Shown here: positions 1 through 6,067 of the stretch, piece by piece
Numbering within the stretch: position 1 is the first letter of the stretch
How the letters are laid out: every line of letters begins with the position of its first letter
Source: an uncultured Campylobacter sp.
Lineage (GTDB): Bacteria > Campylobacterota > Campylobacteria > Campylobacterales > Campylobacteraceae
NCBI GenBank assembly: GCA_905373295.1
Contig: CAJPSJ010000084.1
Span: forward strand, 1 to 7,877
Length of the DNA: 7,877 bases
Direction: 5' to 3'
Notes under the pieces: generated by a model
What the model was told of the DNA's origin: nothing
The model's database searches: none
What the model saw: only the letters and a program-made list of their open reading frames with translations
Translations under genes and position numbers: made by a program

Positions 1-698
1 TAAAGGACGTGCCCGTGGAGTTTCCGCAGGGGCTCGTGCTAGCTGCAATCTGCGCGCGTGAGGACGCGCGCGATGCGATGATCAGCGAAAAATACGCTAA
101 ATTTAACGAACTACCACACGGCGCAAAAGTCGGCACCACGAGCCTTCGCCGCAAGATGCAGCTGCTTAGCATGCGCCCCGATTTAGAGATAATCTCCTTG
201 CGCGGCAACGTCCAAACTCGCTTGCGAAAGCTCAAAGAGGGGGAATTCGACGCGATCATCTTGGCGATGGCGGGCATCAACCGCTTAAATTTACGCGCCG
301 AGGTAAAGCACGTAGCGCCCTTTGAGGTCTCGCAGATGATCCCTGCGATGGGACAAGGAGCGCTTGGCATCGAGGCGGTGGACGAGCCGCAAATCCTGCG
401 CGCGATAGAATTTTTAAAAGATGAGCGCGCGATTATCGAAACAACCGTGGAACGGGATTTCGTTAGGGTTTTGGAGGGCGGCTGCCAGGTGCCGATCGGC
501 ATCAACGCGCGCCTTGAGGGCGAAAATATCCACATCAGCGCGATCGTGGGCCTACCCGATGGCAGCGAGAGTATCCGTCAAAGCATCGTCGTGCAAAAAT
601 CTCAATACCAAAGCGTAGGCGCGGAGCTCGCGTGCGCTTTTATCGAAAAGGGCGCAAAGCAGCTCCTCGCGCGCGCTGAAGCGATGGCGAGCCTATAA
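1..698 (+). CDS. hemC: Hydroxymethylbilane synthase (porphobilinogen deaminase), 5' end outside window
   Basis: This cytoplasmic enzyme of tetrapyrrole (haem) synthesis joins four porphobilinogen molecules into the linear hydroxymethylbilane. The gene is already open at base 1, and its first complete codon is at 3. The first residues read KDVPVEFPQGL, the catalytic-Asp segment of the family (HSxKDVP, Asp84 in E. coli), so roughly the first 80 residues lie upstream and the GTG at 9 is an internal Val. Further family marks are GTTSLRR and LRGNVQTRL (substrate and cofactor-binding Arg residues), GQGALGIE, and EGGCQVPIG, whose Cys codon at 483-485 carries the dipyrromethane cofactor. The C-terminal domain continues normally to the TAA at 696-698. 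About 231 residues are visible, consistent with a full protein near 310. Identification is firm; only the start is unseen. Confidence 0.96.
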   Translation, partial: KDVPVEFPQGLVLAAICAREDARDAMISEKYAKFNELPHGAKVGTTSLRRKMQLLSMRPDLEIISLRGNVQTRLRKLKEGEFDAIILAMAGINRLNLRAEVKHVAPFEVSQMIPAMGQGALGIEAVDEPQILRAIEFLKDERAIIETTVERDFVRVLEGGCQVPIGINARLEGENIHISAIVGLPDGSESIRQSIVVQKSQYQSVGAELACAFIEKGAKQLLARAEAMASL

Positions 699-764
699 AA
701 GGCGAAATTTGCGGAATTTTAAAATTTCTAGAATTTATGGACTTTTTAAATTTATAAAATTTCC

Positions 765-779
765 AAAGGTTAAATTTTG
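765..779 (+). promoter_or_regulatory. RBS deciding a TTG start
   Basis: AAAGG at 765-769 sits 7 nt before TTG 777-779. No ATG or GTG candidate with a comparable site exists nearby, and TAA at 771-773 closes the frame upstream. This supports the uncommon TTG start of the signal-peptide gene. Confidence 0.6.
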
Positions 780-1542
780 AGCTTATTTAGATTTTTTAAA
801 ACAGCGGGATTTTCAAAAATTTTTGCCTCGCTCATACTTTGTGCAAGCTGCGCGTTAAACCTAAACGCGAGCTCTAACGAAGAGCTCGTCCGCTCGCTAT
901 TTAGCGACGCAAACTTCGATAAAAATCTTTATTTCAAAGGCGAGATGAGAAGCTATTTAAAGCGTAAATTCTACGCGGCGGATAACTATAGCGAAATCAC
1001 GGTCGCTCCGCTTGGACGCAGCGACGAATTTAGCGAGATTTTTCACGTATTTTTGGGCTCCAAAGAGAAGCACTTCGATCTTTACGTCTATACTAAAGAG
1101 GACGGGATATACGCCGTGCGAGTTTTAGCGCAAACCGCCATTATTGAAGCTATCGTAAGCGAATATGAAAAATTTAACGAGGCGCAAAAACGCGAATTTG
1201 AGCAAAGAACCGATGCGGATATCGTAAATTTAAAGCTAATCTTAGCGCCCGATAAAGAGCTTATGGAGTTTGGGAAACAAAACTTAGCGGCATTTGAAAA
1301 AATTTACGAGCTTTACGCAGGGCGGCGAGTCCGAGCGCGTAAAGGCGGAGATCAAAAGCCTGCATCTCTCTCACGCCGAGACGGAGGGCAAAAGATTTAT
1401 GCTGCTTATCGGCGAAATCACCGATAATTCCGTGGGCTTTTTGCGGGTGCAAGATGAAGCGGATCTGCCGCAAATGAGTCCTAGCGAGTTTATAATGATA
1501 GAAAAAATTGCGCCGAATTGGTATCTTTTTAAAACCACATAA
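777..1542 (+). pseudogene. Frameshifted gene for a secreted or envelope protein of unknown function
   Basis: I do not recognise the family. The first part starts at TTG 777, preceded by AAAGG (765-769) at 7 nt; an in-frame TAA at 771 rules out an earlier start. Residues 1-31 look like a Sec signal peptide: basic start (MSLFRFFKTAGFSK), hydrophobic core (IFASLILCASCALNL), possible cleavage after LNA. CASC at 22-25 is a poor lipobox, so a lipoprotein is less likely. The frame is convincing to residue 181 (...YELYA). It then turns Arg-rich (GRRVRARKGG...) and stops at 1425-1427, while the +1 frame continues sensibly (GGESERVKAEIKSL... to KIAPNWYLFKTT, TAA 1540-1542). Removing one G from GGG at 1320-1322 restores a 254-residue protein. 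This may be a real mutation or a base-calling error. The gene stands 78 bp after hemC, same strand. Confidence 0.75.
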
Positions 1543-1549
1543 AAAGCCG

Positions 1550-1579
1550 CGCCGCAAGCGTGTTTGAAGCTTCGCGGCG
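1550..1579. terminator. Stem-loop between convergent genes, probable terminator
   Basis: CGCCGCAAGC (1550-1559) pairs with GCTT-C-GCGGCG (1569-1579), giving a 10-bp GC-rich stem with one bulged C at 1573 and a 9-nt loop. It begins 8 nt after the stop at 1542. Read on the - strand the stem is followed within a few bases by TTTTT (complement of 1541-1545), so it fits an intrinsic terminator best for transcription arriving from the 1790-2779 gene. On the + strand the U-tract is poor. Confidence 0.45.
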
Positions 1580-1789
1580 ATCTAAATTTAAAAGCGTTAC
1601 CCGCGCCTTAACTATACCGCCGATCAAAAATCGCGCGAATTTTAAATTTAAAAAGACGATCTGTAAATTCCGCACGCCGTAAATTTTTAAAGAATTTTAA
1701 AATTTTTTGAAGTCTAAATTTAAACAAAGCGTCGCCAAAGCGCACCTCGTCTCACTAAATTTAGAATCAAAAGGCGAGATGGCGCAGCC

Positions 1790-2779
1790 TTAAACGCCAC
1801 CCGGCTTAGACTTGAACTGCGCAAAGTCCACTCCCGTCGCGTCTAAAACCGCTCGCGAATAAAAATAGAGGCTGTAAAATAGCTCATCGTCGTAAAAATG
1901 CTCCTCCCAGCGCACCTCGTCGTCCTCATCGCTCTGCGGCCACAGATATTTTTCCGCAAGCATATCCGAAAACCTCGCCAGCGGCGCTACGTGCGAGATC
2001 TTATCGGCATCATCGCAAATCTCAATCATAAACGCAAAAAACCTGCCGAGCTGAGCCGCGATAAAGCCTGCCGCATCATTTTGCCGGCTTTTATCCGCAT
2101 TTCTATCCGCCGCGTTCTGATTATTTCCGCCGATTTCGTCTGCCGCGGCGTTTTGATTATTTTTATTCGCGTTTTTGCCCGCAGCCGCCCGCGCCTGCGT
2201 AAAAATGCGCGCCAAAAACAGCAGCGCAAAAGGGGTTGCGTGCCAAAACGTGCTTTGATGCTCTATCTCATTAAAAATCTTGTTAAGCGCATCCTGAAGG
2301 GCTTTAATATCAAATTTCTCCAGCTCGCTCGCATCCGAGCTCTTATCCGCTGCGCTCGTTTTAAATTTACTCGCCTGGCTCGCTTTAAATTTTATCGCCG
2401 CGTTATCCGCACTTTTAGATTCTGTCTCGCCACACTTCGCCGCGTTCGTTTCAAGCTCCGCTTCTTCGCCCGCTTTAAATTTCGCCGCCTCGTTATCCGC
2501 CTTTTTAAATTTAGACTCGCTCTTTTGCGCTAAATTTATGGAATTTTGCGCCGCGCTGCATCTTGCCGCATCCGTAGAATTTTGCCCTGCTCCGGGCTTG
2601 CTTTTTAGATTTTGCTCGTCACTCAAGCCGTGCGTCGCATCACAAGTTTCGATTGCCCGCGCGAGTTTTTTAAAAATTTCGGGGAATTCGCTCGCCCTGC
2701 CGTAAGCGGTCGTGAGCCTGCTCCACGGCACGTCCTGCACTTTTAAATTTGCGATATATTTCAAATTTTGCTCATTCAT
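1790..2779 (-). CDS. Unrecognised 329-residue protein with two low-complexity insertions
   Basis: I cannot assign a family. ATG 2777-2779 is preceded by AAGGGG (2785-2790) at 5 nt, and the stop is at 1790-1792. No signal peptide or clear membrane segment is visible, so it is probably cytoplasmic. Three stretches look like folded protein: residues 1-48 (KVQDVPWSRLTTAYGRASEFPEIF), about 155-197 (ALQDALNKIFNEIEHQSTFWHATPFALLFLARIF) and about 239-319 (FFAFMIEICDDADKISHVAPLARF... HFYDDELFYSLYFYSRAVLDATG), the last acidic and aromatic. Between them lie residues about 50-152, rich in K, S, A, N and E with an imperfect ~30-residue repeat, and about 198-238, N/A/K-rich with NNQNAA twice. These inserts are probably disordered linkers. 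It is third in line after rarA and the MmcQ gene, 116 bp behind a stem-loop, so co-transcription is uncertain. Confidence 0.75.
   Translation of the reverse strand: MNEQNLKYIANLKVQDVPWSRLTTAYGRASEFPEIFKKLARAIETCDATHGLSDEQNLKSKPGAGQNSTDAARCSAAQNSINLAQKSESKFKKADNEAAKFKAGEEAELETNAAKCGETESKSADNAAIKFKASQASKFKTSAADKSSDASELEKFDIKALQDALNKIFNEIEHQSTFWHATPFALLFLARIFTQARAAAGKNANKNNQNAAADEIGGNNQNAADRNADKSRQNDAAGFIAAQLGRFFAFMIEICDDADKISHVAPLARFSDMLAEKYLWPQSDEDDEVRWEEHFYDDELFYSLYFYSRAVLDATGVDFAQFKSKPGGV
2336..2518 (-). repeat. Imperfect in-frame duplication coding for Lys/Ala/Ser-rich insert
   Basis: Residues 88-118 (ESKFKKADNEAAKFKAGEEAELETNAAKCGE) and 120-148 (ESKSADNAAIKFKASQASKFKTSAADKSS) of the 329-residue protein align as two diverged copies of a ~30-residue unit. 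Four exact copies of the word AAATTTAAA lie in the coding strand (plus-strand positions 2360-2368, 2384-2392, 2474-2482, 2504-2512), all in the same frame and each encoding Lys-Phe-Lys. Confidence 0.6.
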
Positions 2780-2838
2780 TCGCGCCCCTTGTAAATATTT
2801 TTAAATTTAAGCCTCGCGAGCCGCTAAAATCTACGCTC

Positions 2839-2880
2839 TCGGTTCAAATTTAGCCTCTTTTGCACGCAAATTTAAACCGA
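2839..2880 (-). other. Stem-loop between MmcQ-family gene and the 329-codon gene
   Basis: TCGGTTCAAATTT (2839-2851) and AAATTTAAACCGA (2868-2880) are inverted repeats matching at 12 of 13 positions, with a 16-nt loop. In the - strand RNA the single mismatch becomes a U-G wobble, so the stem is continuous there but not in + strand RNA. It starts 15 nt past the MmcQ-family stop and ends 59 nt before the next start codon. There is no good U-tract, so it could be a weak terminator, an attenuator or a 3'-end stabiliser. Confidence 0.45.
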
Positions 2881-2895
2881 ATCCAGGCGCAAATT

Positions 2896-3252
2896 CTACC
2901 TCGTAAGCTCCCTGCTATGCTCGATTAAATCCTCAATCTGCTCGCGCGGCACCGCATCAAGGCAGACGCTGATCCAGTGCTTTTTATTCATATGATAGGC
3001 TGCAAAAATTCCTTTTCCGTCACGCAAAATTGCCGCCAAATCAGGCGAAACTTTTAAATTTATCACGTCGCTTGAGCCGGGAAGTGCGCGACCGAACTTT
3101 TCATTAGCAAGCCCGCGCATCAAAAGCGCAAACCACTTGCGCTTCCCTCCTGCGTGACGAAAAACCGCAAAATTGGGATATTCATCCCACAGATACTCGC
3201 CAGCCGCGCCGTAGCGCTGCTTCATTAGTTTTAGGGCGCTGCTGAAGTTCAT
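2896..3252 (-). CDS. MmcQ/YjbR family protein (118 residues)
   Basis: This is a small single-domain protein of the MmcQ/YjbR (double wing) family. The fold resembles DNA-binding domains, but the cell role is not established. Family features are WDEYPNFAVFRHAGGKRKWFALLM (a YPF...KWFA-type start), DVINLKVSPDLAAILRDGKGIFAAYHMNKKHWISV (the signature VINLK...YHMNKKHW segment), and a C-terminal helix EQIEDLIEHSREL. I place the start at ATG 3250-3252 (MNFSSALKLMKQRYG). It overlaps the rarA stop as ATGA (3252-3249), has AAGGAA (3258-3263) at 5 nt, and gives the family's usual length. The frame stays open a further 16 codons, but that extension would lie inside rarA and lacks family character. The overlap implies translational coupling to rarA. 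Confidence 0.88.
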   Translation of the reverse strand: MNFSSALKLMKQRYGAAGEYLWDEYPNFAVFRHAGGKRKWFALLMRGLANEKFGRALPGSSDVINLKVSPDLAAILRDGKGIFAAYHMNKKHWISVCLDAVPREQIEDLIEHSRELTR

Positions 3253-4451
3253 TCTCGTTCCTTGATATCGATCTTTTCTTTGCGCAATCGCGCCAGCCAC
3301 TCATCCAGCGTCTTTTCAAAGCCGATCCCCTTGCTTTCGTAAAATTTCGCCGCCTCGCTCATATAGGCCTGCTCGACCCAACCGCCGAAGTCGTGCGGGT
3401 ATTTGTAGTCCGCTATCTGCTTGTCGGAGTTGATGAGATAGCGCGGCGTAGGCAGCGGAGCAGCGGAGCGGACGAACTTCAAAGCGGCGTTGATGCCCAA
3501 ATACGCGGCATTTGATTTGGGGCTGTGCGCCAGATAGATCGCGCATTGTCCTAAGATAATGCGAGCTTCGGGATAGCCGATCTTGCTGACGGCAGTTAGC
3601 GTGCTAGTAGCGATATTTAGGGCATTTGGATTAGCATTGCCAATATCCTCACTAGCTAAAATCACCATCCTACGCGCGATAAAATCCGCGCTCTCGCCCG
3701 CATCTATGAGCCTCGCGACATAATACAGCGCGGCGTCGGCGTCGCTTCCGCGCAGGCTTTTTATCATCGCGCTAGCAAGCTCATAATGCAGATCGTCGCT
3801 GCTAACGCCCGCAGCTACGGCATTTGCACGCAGCGTGCGAAGCGTATCCAGCGTAATGGCGCTGTCTGCCAAAAGCGCAAATTCCAGCAAATTTAACATA
3901 CTCCTCGCATCGCCGCTGCTGGAGTTCAGCAGGTATTTTCGCGCCTCCTCGTCCATCTCAAAACCGATCTCGCCCTGCACCCGCGACAAAAGCGCCTCCA
4001 AATCCTCGTAACTAAGCGGTTCGAACTCAAAGATCATCGAGCGCGAGCGGATGCCGCTGCTTAGCACGAACTGCGGATTTTCCGTCGTCGCACCGATGAT
4101 GATCGCGGCGTAGTTCTCCATCGGGATTAGCAGCACCTCCTGCTGCGTCTTGCTGAGGCGGTGGATCTCGTCGATGAAAATGAGCGGCTTGATGAGCGAG
4201 CCGGCGTGCGAGGATAGAATTTTGCGGATATCCTCGACCTTCAGGCTCGTGGCGTCAAGCTCGTAAAAATCGTAGTTCAGCTCGCTTGCGATCACGCGCG
4301 CCATCGTCGTTTTGCCGCTGCCTGCGGCGCCAAAAAATATACTGTGCGGGATGCTGCCTGCAGCGACGAATTTTTTAAAAACCGCTACGATCTTGCCCTG
4401 CCCCACGATCTGCTCTAAGCTTTTGGGGCGAAATTTCAAGCTCAAACTCAT
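3249..4451 (-). CDS. rarA: Replication-associated recombination protein A (AAA+ ATPase)
   Basis: RarA (MgsA) is a AAA+ ATPase related to clamp loaders and RuvB. It acts at stalled replication forks and on single-stranded DNA, and forms tetramers. The 400 residues show the family order: N-terminal PKSLEQIVGQGKI, Walker A GAAGSGKT (41-48), Walker B IFIDEIHR (91-98), sensor 1 GATTENP (120-126), SRSMIFEFEPL with the probable arginine finger (about 135-145), and sensor 2 SGDARSML (179-186). The RarA-specific C-terminal part follows, with SEDIGNANP (267-275), LGINAAL and YKYPHDF (349-355). E. coli RarA is somewhat longer (about 447), but the core is complete. ATG 4449-4451 has AAGG (4459-4462) at 7 nt. 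The gene leads a likely operon with the MmcQ-family gene through an ATGA junction. Confidence 0.96.
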   Translation of the reverse strand: MSLSLKFRPKSLEQIVGQGKIVAVFKKFVAAGSIPHSIFFGAAGSGKTTMARVIASELNYDFYELDATSLKVEDIRKILSSHAGSLIKPLIFIDEIHRLSKTQQEVLLIPMENYAAIIIGATTENPQFVLSSGIRSRSMIFEFEPLSYEDLEALLSRVQGEIGFEMDEEARKYLLNSSSGDARSMLNLLEFALLADSAITLDTLRTLRANAVAAGVSSDDLHYELASAMIKSLRGSDADAALYYVARLIDAGESADFIARRMVILASEDIGNANPNALNIATSTLTAVSKIGYPEARIILGQCAIYLAHSPKSNAAYLGINAALKFVRSAAPLPTPRYLINSDKQIADYKYPHDFGGWVEQAYMSEAAKFYESKGIGFEKTLDEWLARLRKEKIDIKERE

Positions 4452-4477
4452 TTTGCAACCTTAAAAATTTTGCCCCG

Positions 4478-4483
4478 ATAATA
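4478..4483 (-). promoter_or_regulatory. Possible -10 element for rarA
   Basis: TATTAT on the - strand (complement of 4478-4483) lies 26 nt before the rarA ATG, which would give a leader of about 20 nt. The upstream sequence is A/T-rich, as is usual for Campylobacter sigma70 promoters, with no clear -35. The same TATTAT word serves the much clearer metY promoter at 7780-7785. Confidence 0.35.
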
Positions 4484-4597
4484 GCGTTTTTATGATTAAA
4501 TTTTGAAATTCGGCTAAATTTAAAGAGCGGTTTGGGTTTTATACGGCGAGGATTTGAAATTTATGCACGGCGCGGGCTTGGAATTTTAGCCGCGAAA

Positions 4598-4736
4598 GCG
4601 AGCTTAAAAATTTCAGCAGAATTTTAAAATTTTATGCCGCGCGTGCGGACGGCGATATAAAATTTTGCTGAGTACAGATCGCGCAGATTTGGCGAGCTTA
4701 GCAGTTTTAAAATTTAATGCCCTGCGTTGCGCGGTC
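4598..4736 (+). repeat. Two diverged direct repeats
   Basis: Copy A starts GCGAGCTTA at 4598 and, after an 8-base insert, continues AGCAGAATTTTAAAATTTTATGCC then GC-rich sequence. Copy B starts GCGAGCTTA at 4692 and continues GCAGTTTTAAAATTTAATGCC then GC-rich sequence to about 4736. A third, weaker relative is AAATTTATGC at 4557-4566, also followed by a GC-rich block. The copies are about 70-94 bp apart and poorly conserved outside these cores. Confidence 0.45.
4613..4671. repeat. Nested inverted repeat
   Basis: TCAGCAGAATTTTA (4613-4626) and TAAAATTTTGCTGA (4658-4671) pair at 13 of 14 positions. The 31-nt interior contains a GC-rich part with its own short complementary arms (GCCG/CGGC, with CCGC/GCGG as an alternative). 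The structure could form on either strand. It is not followed by a typical U-tract, so a terminator role is only one possibility. Confidence 0.5.
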
Positions 4737-4789
4737 GCGCCGTCATACATAGCGCCCCCAAAATCAGCTTGGCACGCAAGATGAAATTT

Positions 4790-4822
4790 TAAAATTTAGC
4801 CCTATTTTAGGGCTAAATTTTA
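4790..4822. terminator. Symmetric intrinsic terminator, cysK operon side
   Basis: A perfect 14-bp stem pairs 4790-4803 with 4809-4822 around a 5-nt ATTTT loop. It has a GC core (AGCCC/GGGCT) flanked by AAAATTT and AAATTTT, so on either strand it reads as a hairpin with A-rich upstream and U-rich downstream sequence. It lies 321 bp past the cysK stop, and no other good terminator was seen closer. It most likely ends the - strand metY-rrf2-cysK transcript and insulates rarA. Confidence 0.7.
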
Positions 4823-4905
4823 TCTCGCGACGAGCCGCTAAATTAGCAAATCAATAAATCGCAAAATCGGCGAAGCTAAAAAATCGTTGCGCTCTCATAA
4901 AATCA

Positions 4906-5075
4906 TCGCGCAACCATTGCAATAATCGCCTCGCCCGCGCAGAAACTATCGTATTAATTCTCGCGCCTACGTAACGCGAAAATGCAAAATATAGTCGCGC
5001 ATTGTCGCAATAACCCGCGCAATCGCGCAAAACTCATCGTGCCAATTTCGGCGCCTGCGTAAAATTTAATCTCGC
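4906..5075 (+). repeat. Imperfect ~88-bp tandem duplication
   Basis: The stretch from about 4906 aligns with that from about 4995. Shared blocks in order are TCGCGCA, ATTG, CAATAA, CGCGCA, AAACT, ATCGT, AATT, CGCGCCT/GGCGCCT and CGTAA, with offsets of 87-89 bp. By eye about two thirds of positions match, with several small indels. A fragment TGCGTAAAAT recurs near 5088-5097, hinting at a third partial copy. Confidence 0.5.
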
Positions 5076-5143
5076 GAAGCTGCACGTCTGCGTAAAATGC
5101 GTAAAATTACCGCGCTAACGCCGCACTGGCGCAAAACCGCCGT

Positions 5144-6058
5144 CTATTTGAAAAGCTCGGTAGAAAGGTACCTTTCGCCGGTATCGCAGAGGATCGTAAC
5201 GATCACTTTGCCCTTGTTTTCGGGCTTGGCGGCGATACGGGCGGCAGCATAAACGTTCGCACCGCTTGAAATGCCCACGAGCAGGCCCTCTTTTTGCGCC
5301 AGCTGTCTGGCCGCGGCGAATGCATCGTCGTTCTCAACGCTCAAAAAGCCGTCGATGACGCTTCTATCAAGATTATCAGGGATAAAATTTGCGCCGATGC
5401 CCTGTATTTTATGCCCGCCCGCACTGCCGCACGTAAGAAGTGGCGAGCTAGCAGGCTCCACGCCGTAGGCTTTGAGGTTTGGATTTTTAGATTTTAAAAA
5501 TTTCGCCGTGCCGCTGAGCGTGCCACCGGTGCCAAATCCCGCGACTAAAATATCTACCTTGCCGCCGCTTTGCTCCCAAATTTCAGGTCCAGTGCTTTGA
5601 AAATGCGCCTTTGGATTGCTTGGGTTATCAAACTGGCTCGGGATAAAGCTATTTGGGGTACTCGCAGCCAGCTCATTTGCCCTATCTACCGCGCCTTTCA
5701 TTCCGAATTTTGGATCGGTTAGTTCGATTTTAGCCCCGAATGCGGCGATGAGCTTTTGGCGCTCGATACTCATCGAGCTTGGCATCGTTAGAATGAGCTT
5801 CATACCGAGCTTTGCTGCGATCATCGCAAGCCCTACGCCCGTGTTTCCGCTGGTAGGCTCTATCAAAACGCTATTTTTATCGATCTTGCCCGAGCTTAGC
5901 GCGTCTTTTACGATCTGCCACGCGATGCGATCTTTGACCGAGTGGCTCGGATTTAAAAATTCCGCCTTGGCTAGGATGAGGGCATTTTTGCCAAACGTAT
6001 TGATTCTGACTAACGGAGTATTGCCGATGAGCTCCGTAACATCGTTTGCTATTTTCAT
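5144..6058 (-). CDS. cysK: Cysteine synthase (O-acetylserine sulfhydrylase)
   Basis: This PLP enzyme converts O-acetylserine and sulfide to cysteine, the last step of cysteine assimilation in the cytoplasm. The 304 residues are full length for CysK. Visible are IGNTPLVRI (11-19), the PLP lysine K42 in SHSVKDR, the substrate loop TSGNTG (69-74), the phosphate-binding GTGGT (176-180), SPLLTCG with KIQGIGANFIP, VGISSGAN with the pyridine-nitrogen Ser (261-268), and CDTGERYLST near the end. The KIQGIG...GERYLS pattern favours CysK over CysM. ATG 6056-6058 has AAAGGA (6064-6069) at 5 nt; this Shine-Dalgarno abuts the stop codon of the regulator gene. It is the last gene of the three-gene operon. 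Known CysK proteins also bind the C-terminal Ile of partners such as CysE, which is relevant to the regulator next door. Confidence 0.95.
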   Translation of the reverse strand: MKIANDVTELIGNTPLVRINTFGKNALILAKAEFLNPSHSVKDRIAWQIVKDALSSGKIDKNSVLIEPTSGNTGVGLAMIAAKLGMKLILTMPSSMSIERQKLIAAFGAKIELTDPKFGMKGAVDRANELAASTPNSFIPSQFDNPSNPKAHFQSTGPEIWEQSGGKVDILVAGFGTGGTLSGTAKFLKSKNPNLKAYGVEPASSPLLTCGSAGGHKIQGIGANFIPDNLDRSVIDGFLSVENDDAFAAARQLAQKEGLLVGISSGANVYAAARIAAKPENKGKVIVTILCDTGERYLSTELFK

Positions 6059-6067
6059 ATTTTTCCT

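Larger units (their letters stand above)
4452..5143. other. 692-bp intergenic region without a convincing gene
   Basis: I see no credible reading frame, tRNA or rRNA here. The left part (4452-4790) alternates AAATTTTAAAATTT-type tracts with short GC-rich blocks and contains degenerate repeats and a nested inverted repeat. The middle holds a strong terminator (4790-4822). The right part (4823-5143) is a mosaic of CGCGCA, GCGTAAAAT and ATCG words with a diverged ~88-bp duplication. It separates two - strand transcription units, so it must hold the end of the cysK operon and the rarA promoter. Confidence 0.6.

Noticed and set aside
704..728. GAAATTT/AAATTTC inverted repeat after hemC as terminator
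   Set aside because: The stem is only 7 bp, almost all A-T, in a genome full of such tracts, and the next gene follows closely on the same strand.
1317..1330. Programmed +1 frameshifting to make the full 254-residue protein
   Set aside because: I see no slippery heptamer, rare-codon pause or downstream stem typical of programmed shifting; a one-base insertion or error is simpler.
1261..1557. 98-codon - strand open frame across the frameshifted gene
   Set aside because: It has no family features and lies opposite the end of a + strand gene whose two frames join sensibly.
1898..2533. 211-codon + strand open frame opposite the 329-codon gene
   Set aside because: Its product is an Arg/Leu/Ile/Phe-rich translation with no domain; it lies entirely antisense to a gene with a good RBS and is kept open by the biased insert.
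3253..3300. 16-codon N-terminal extension of the MmcQ/YjbR protein
   Set aside because: It lies inside rarA and lacks family character, while ATG 3250-3252 has a good RBS and an ATGA overlap with the rarA stop.
4823..5143. CRISPR array or tRNA in the repetitive region after cysK
   Set aside because: The repeats are diverged, unequal and contain indels, with no constant repeat/spacer pattern; no cloverleaf arms were found.
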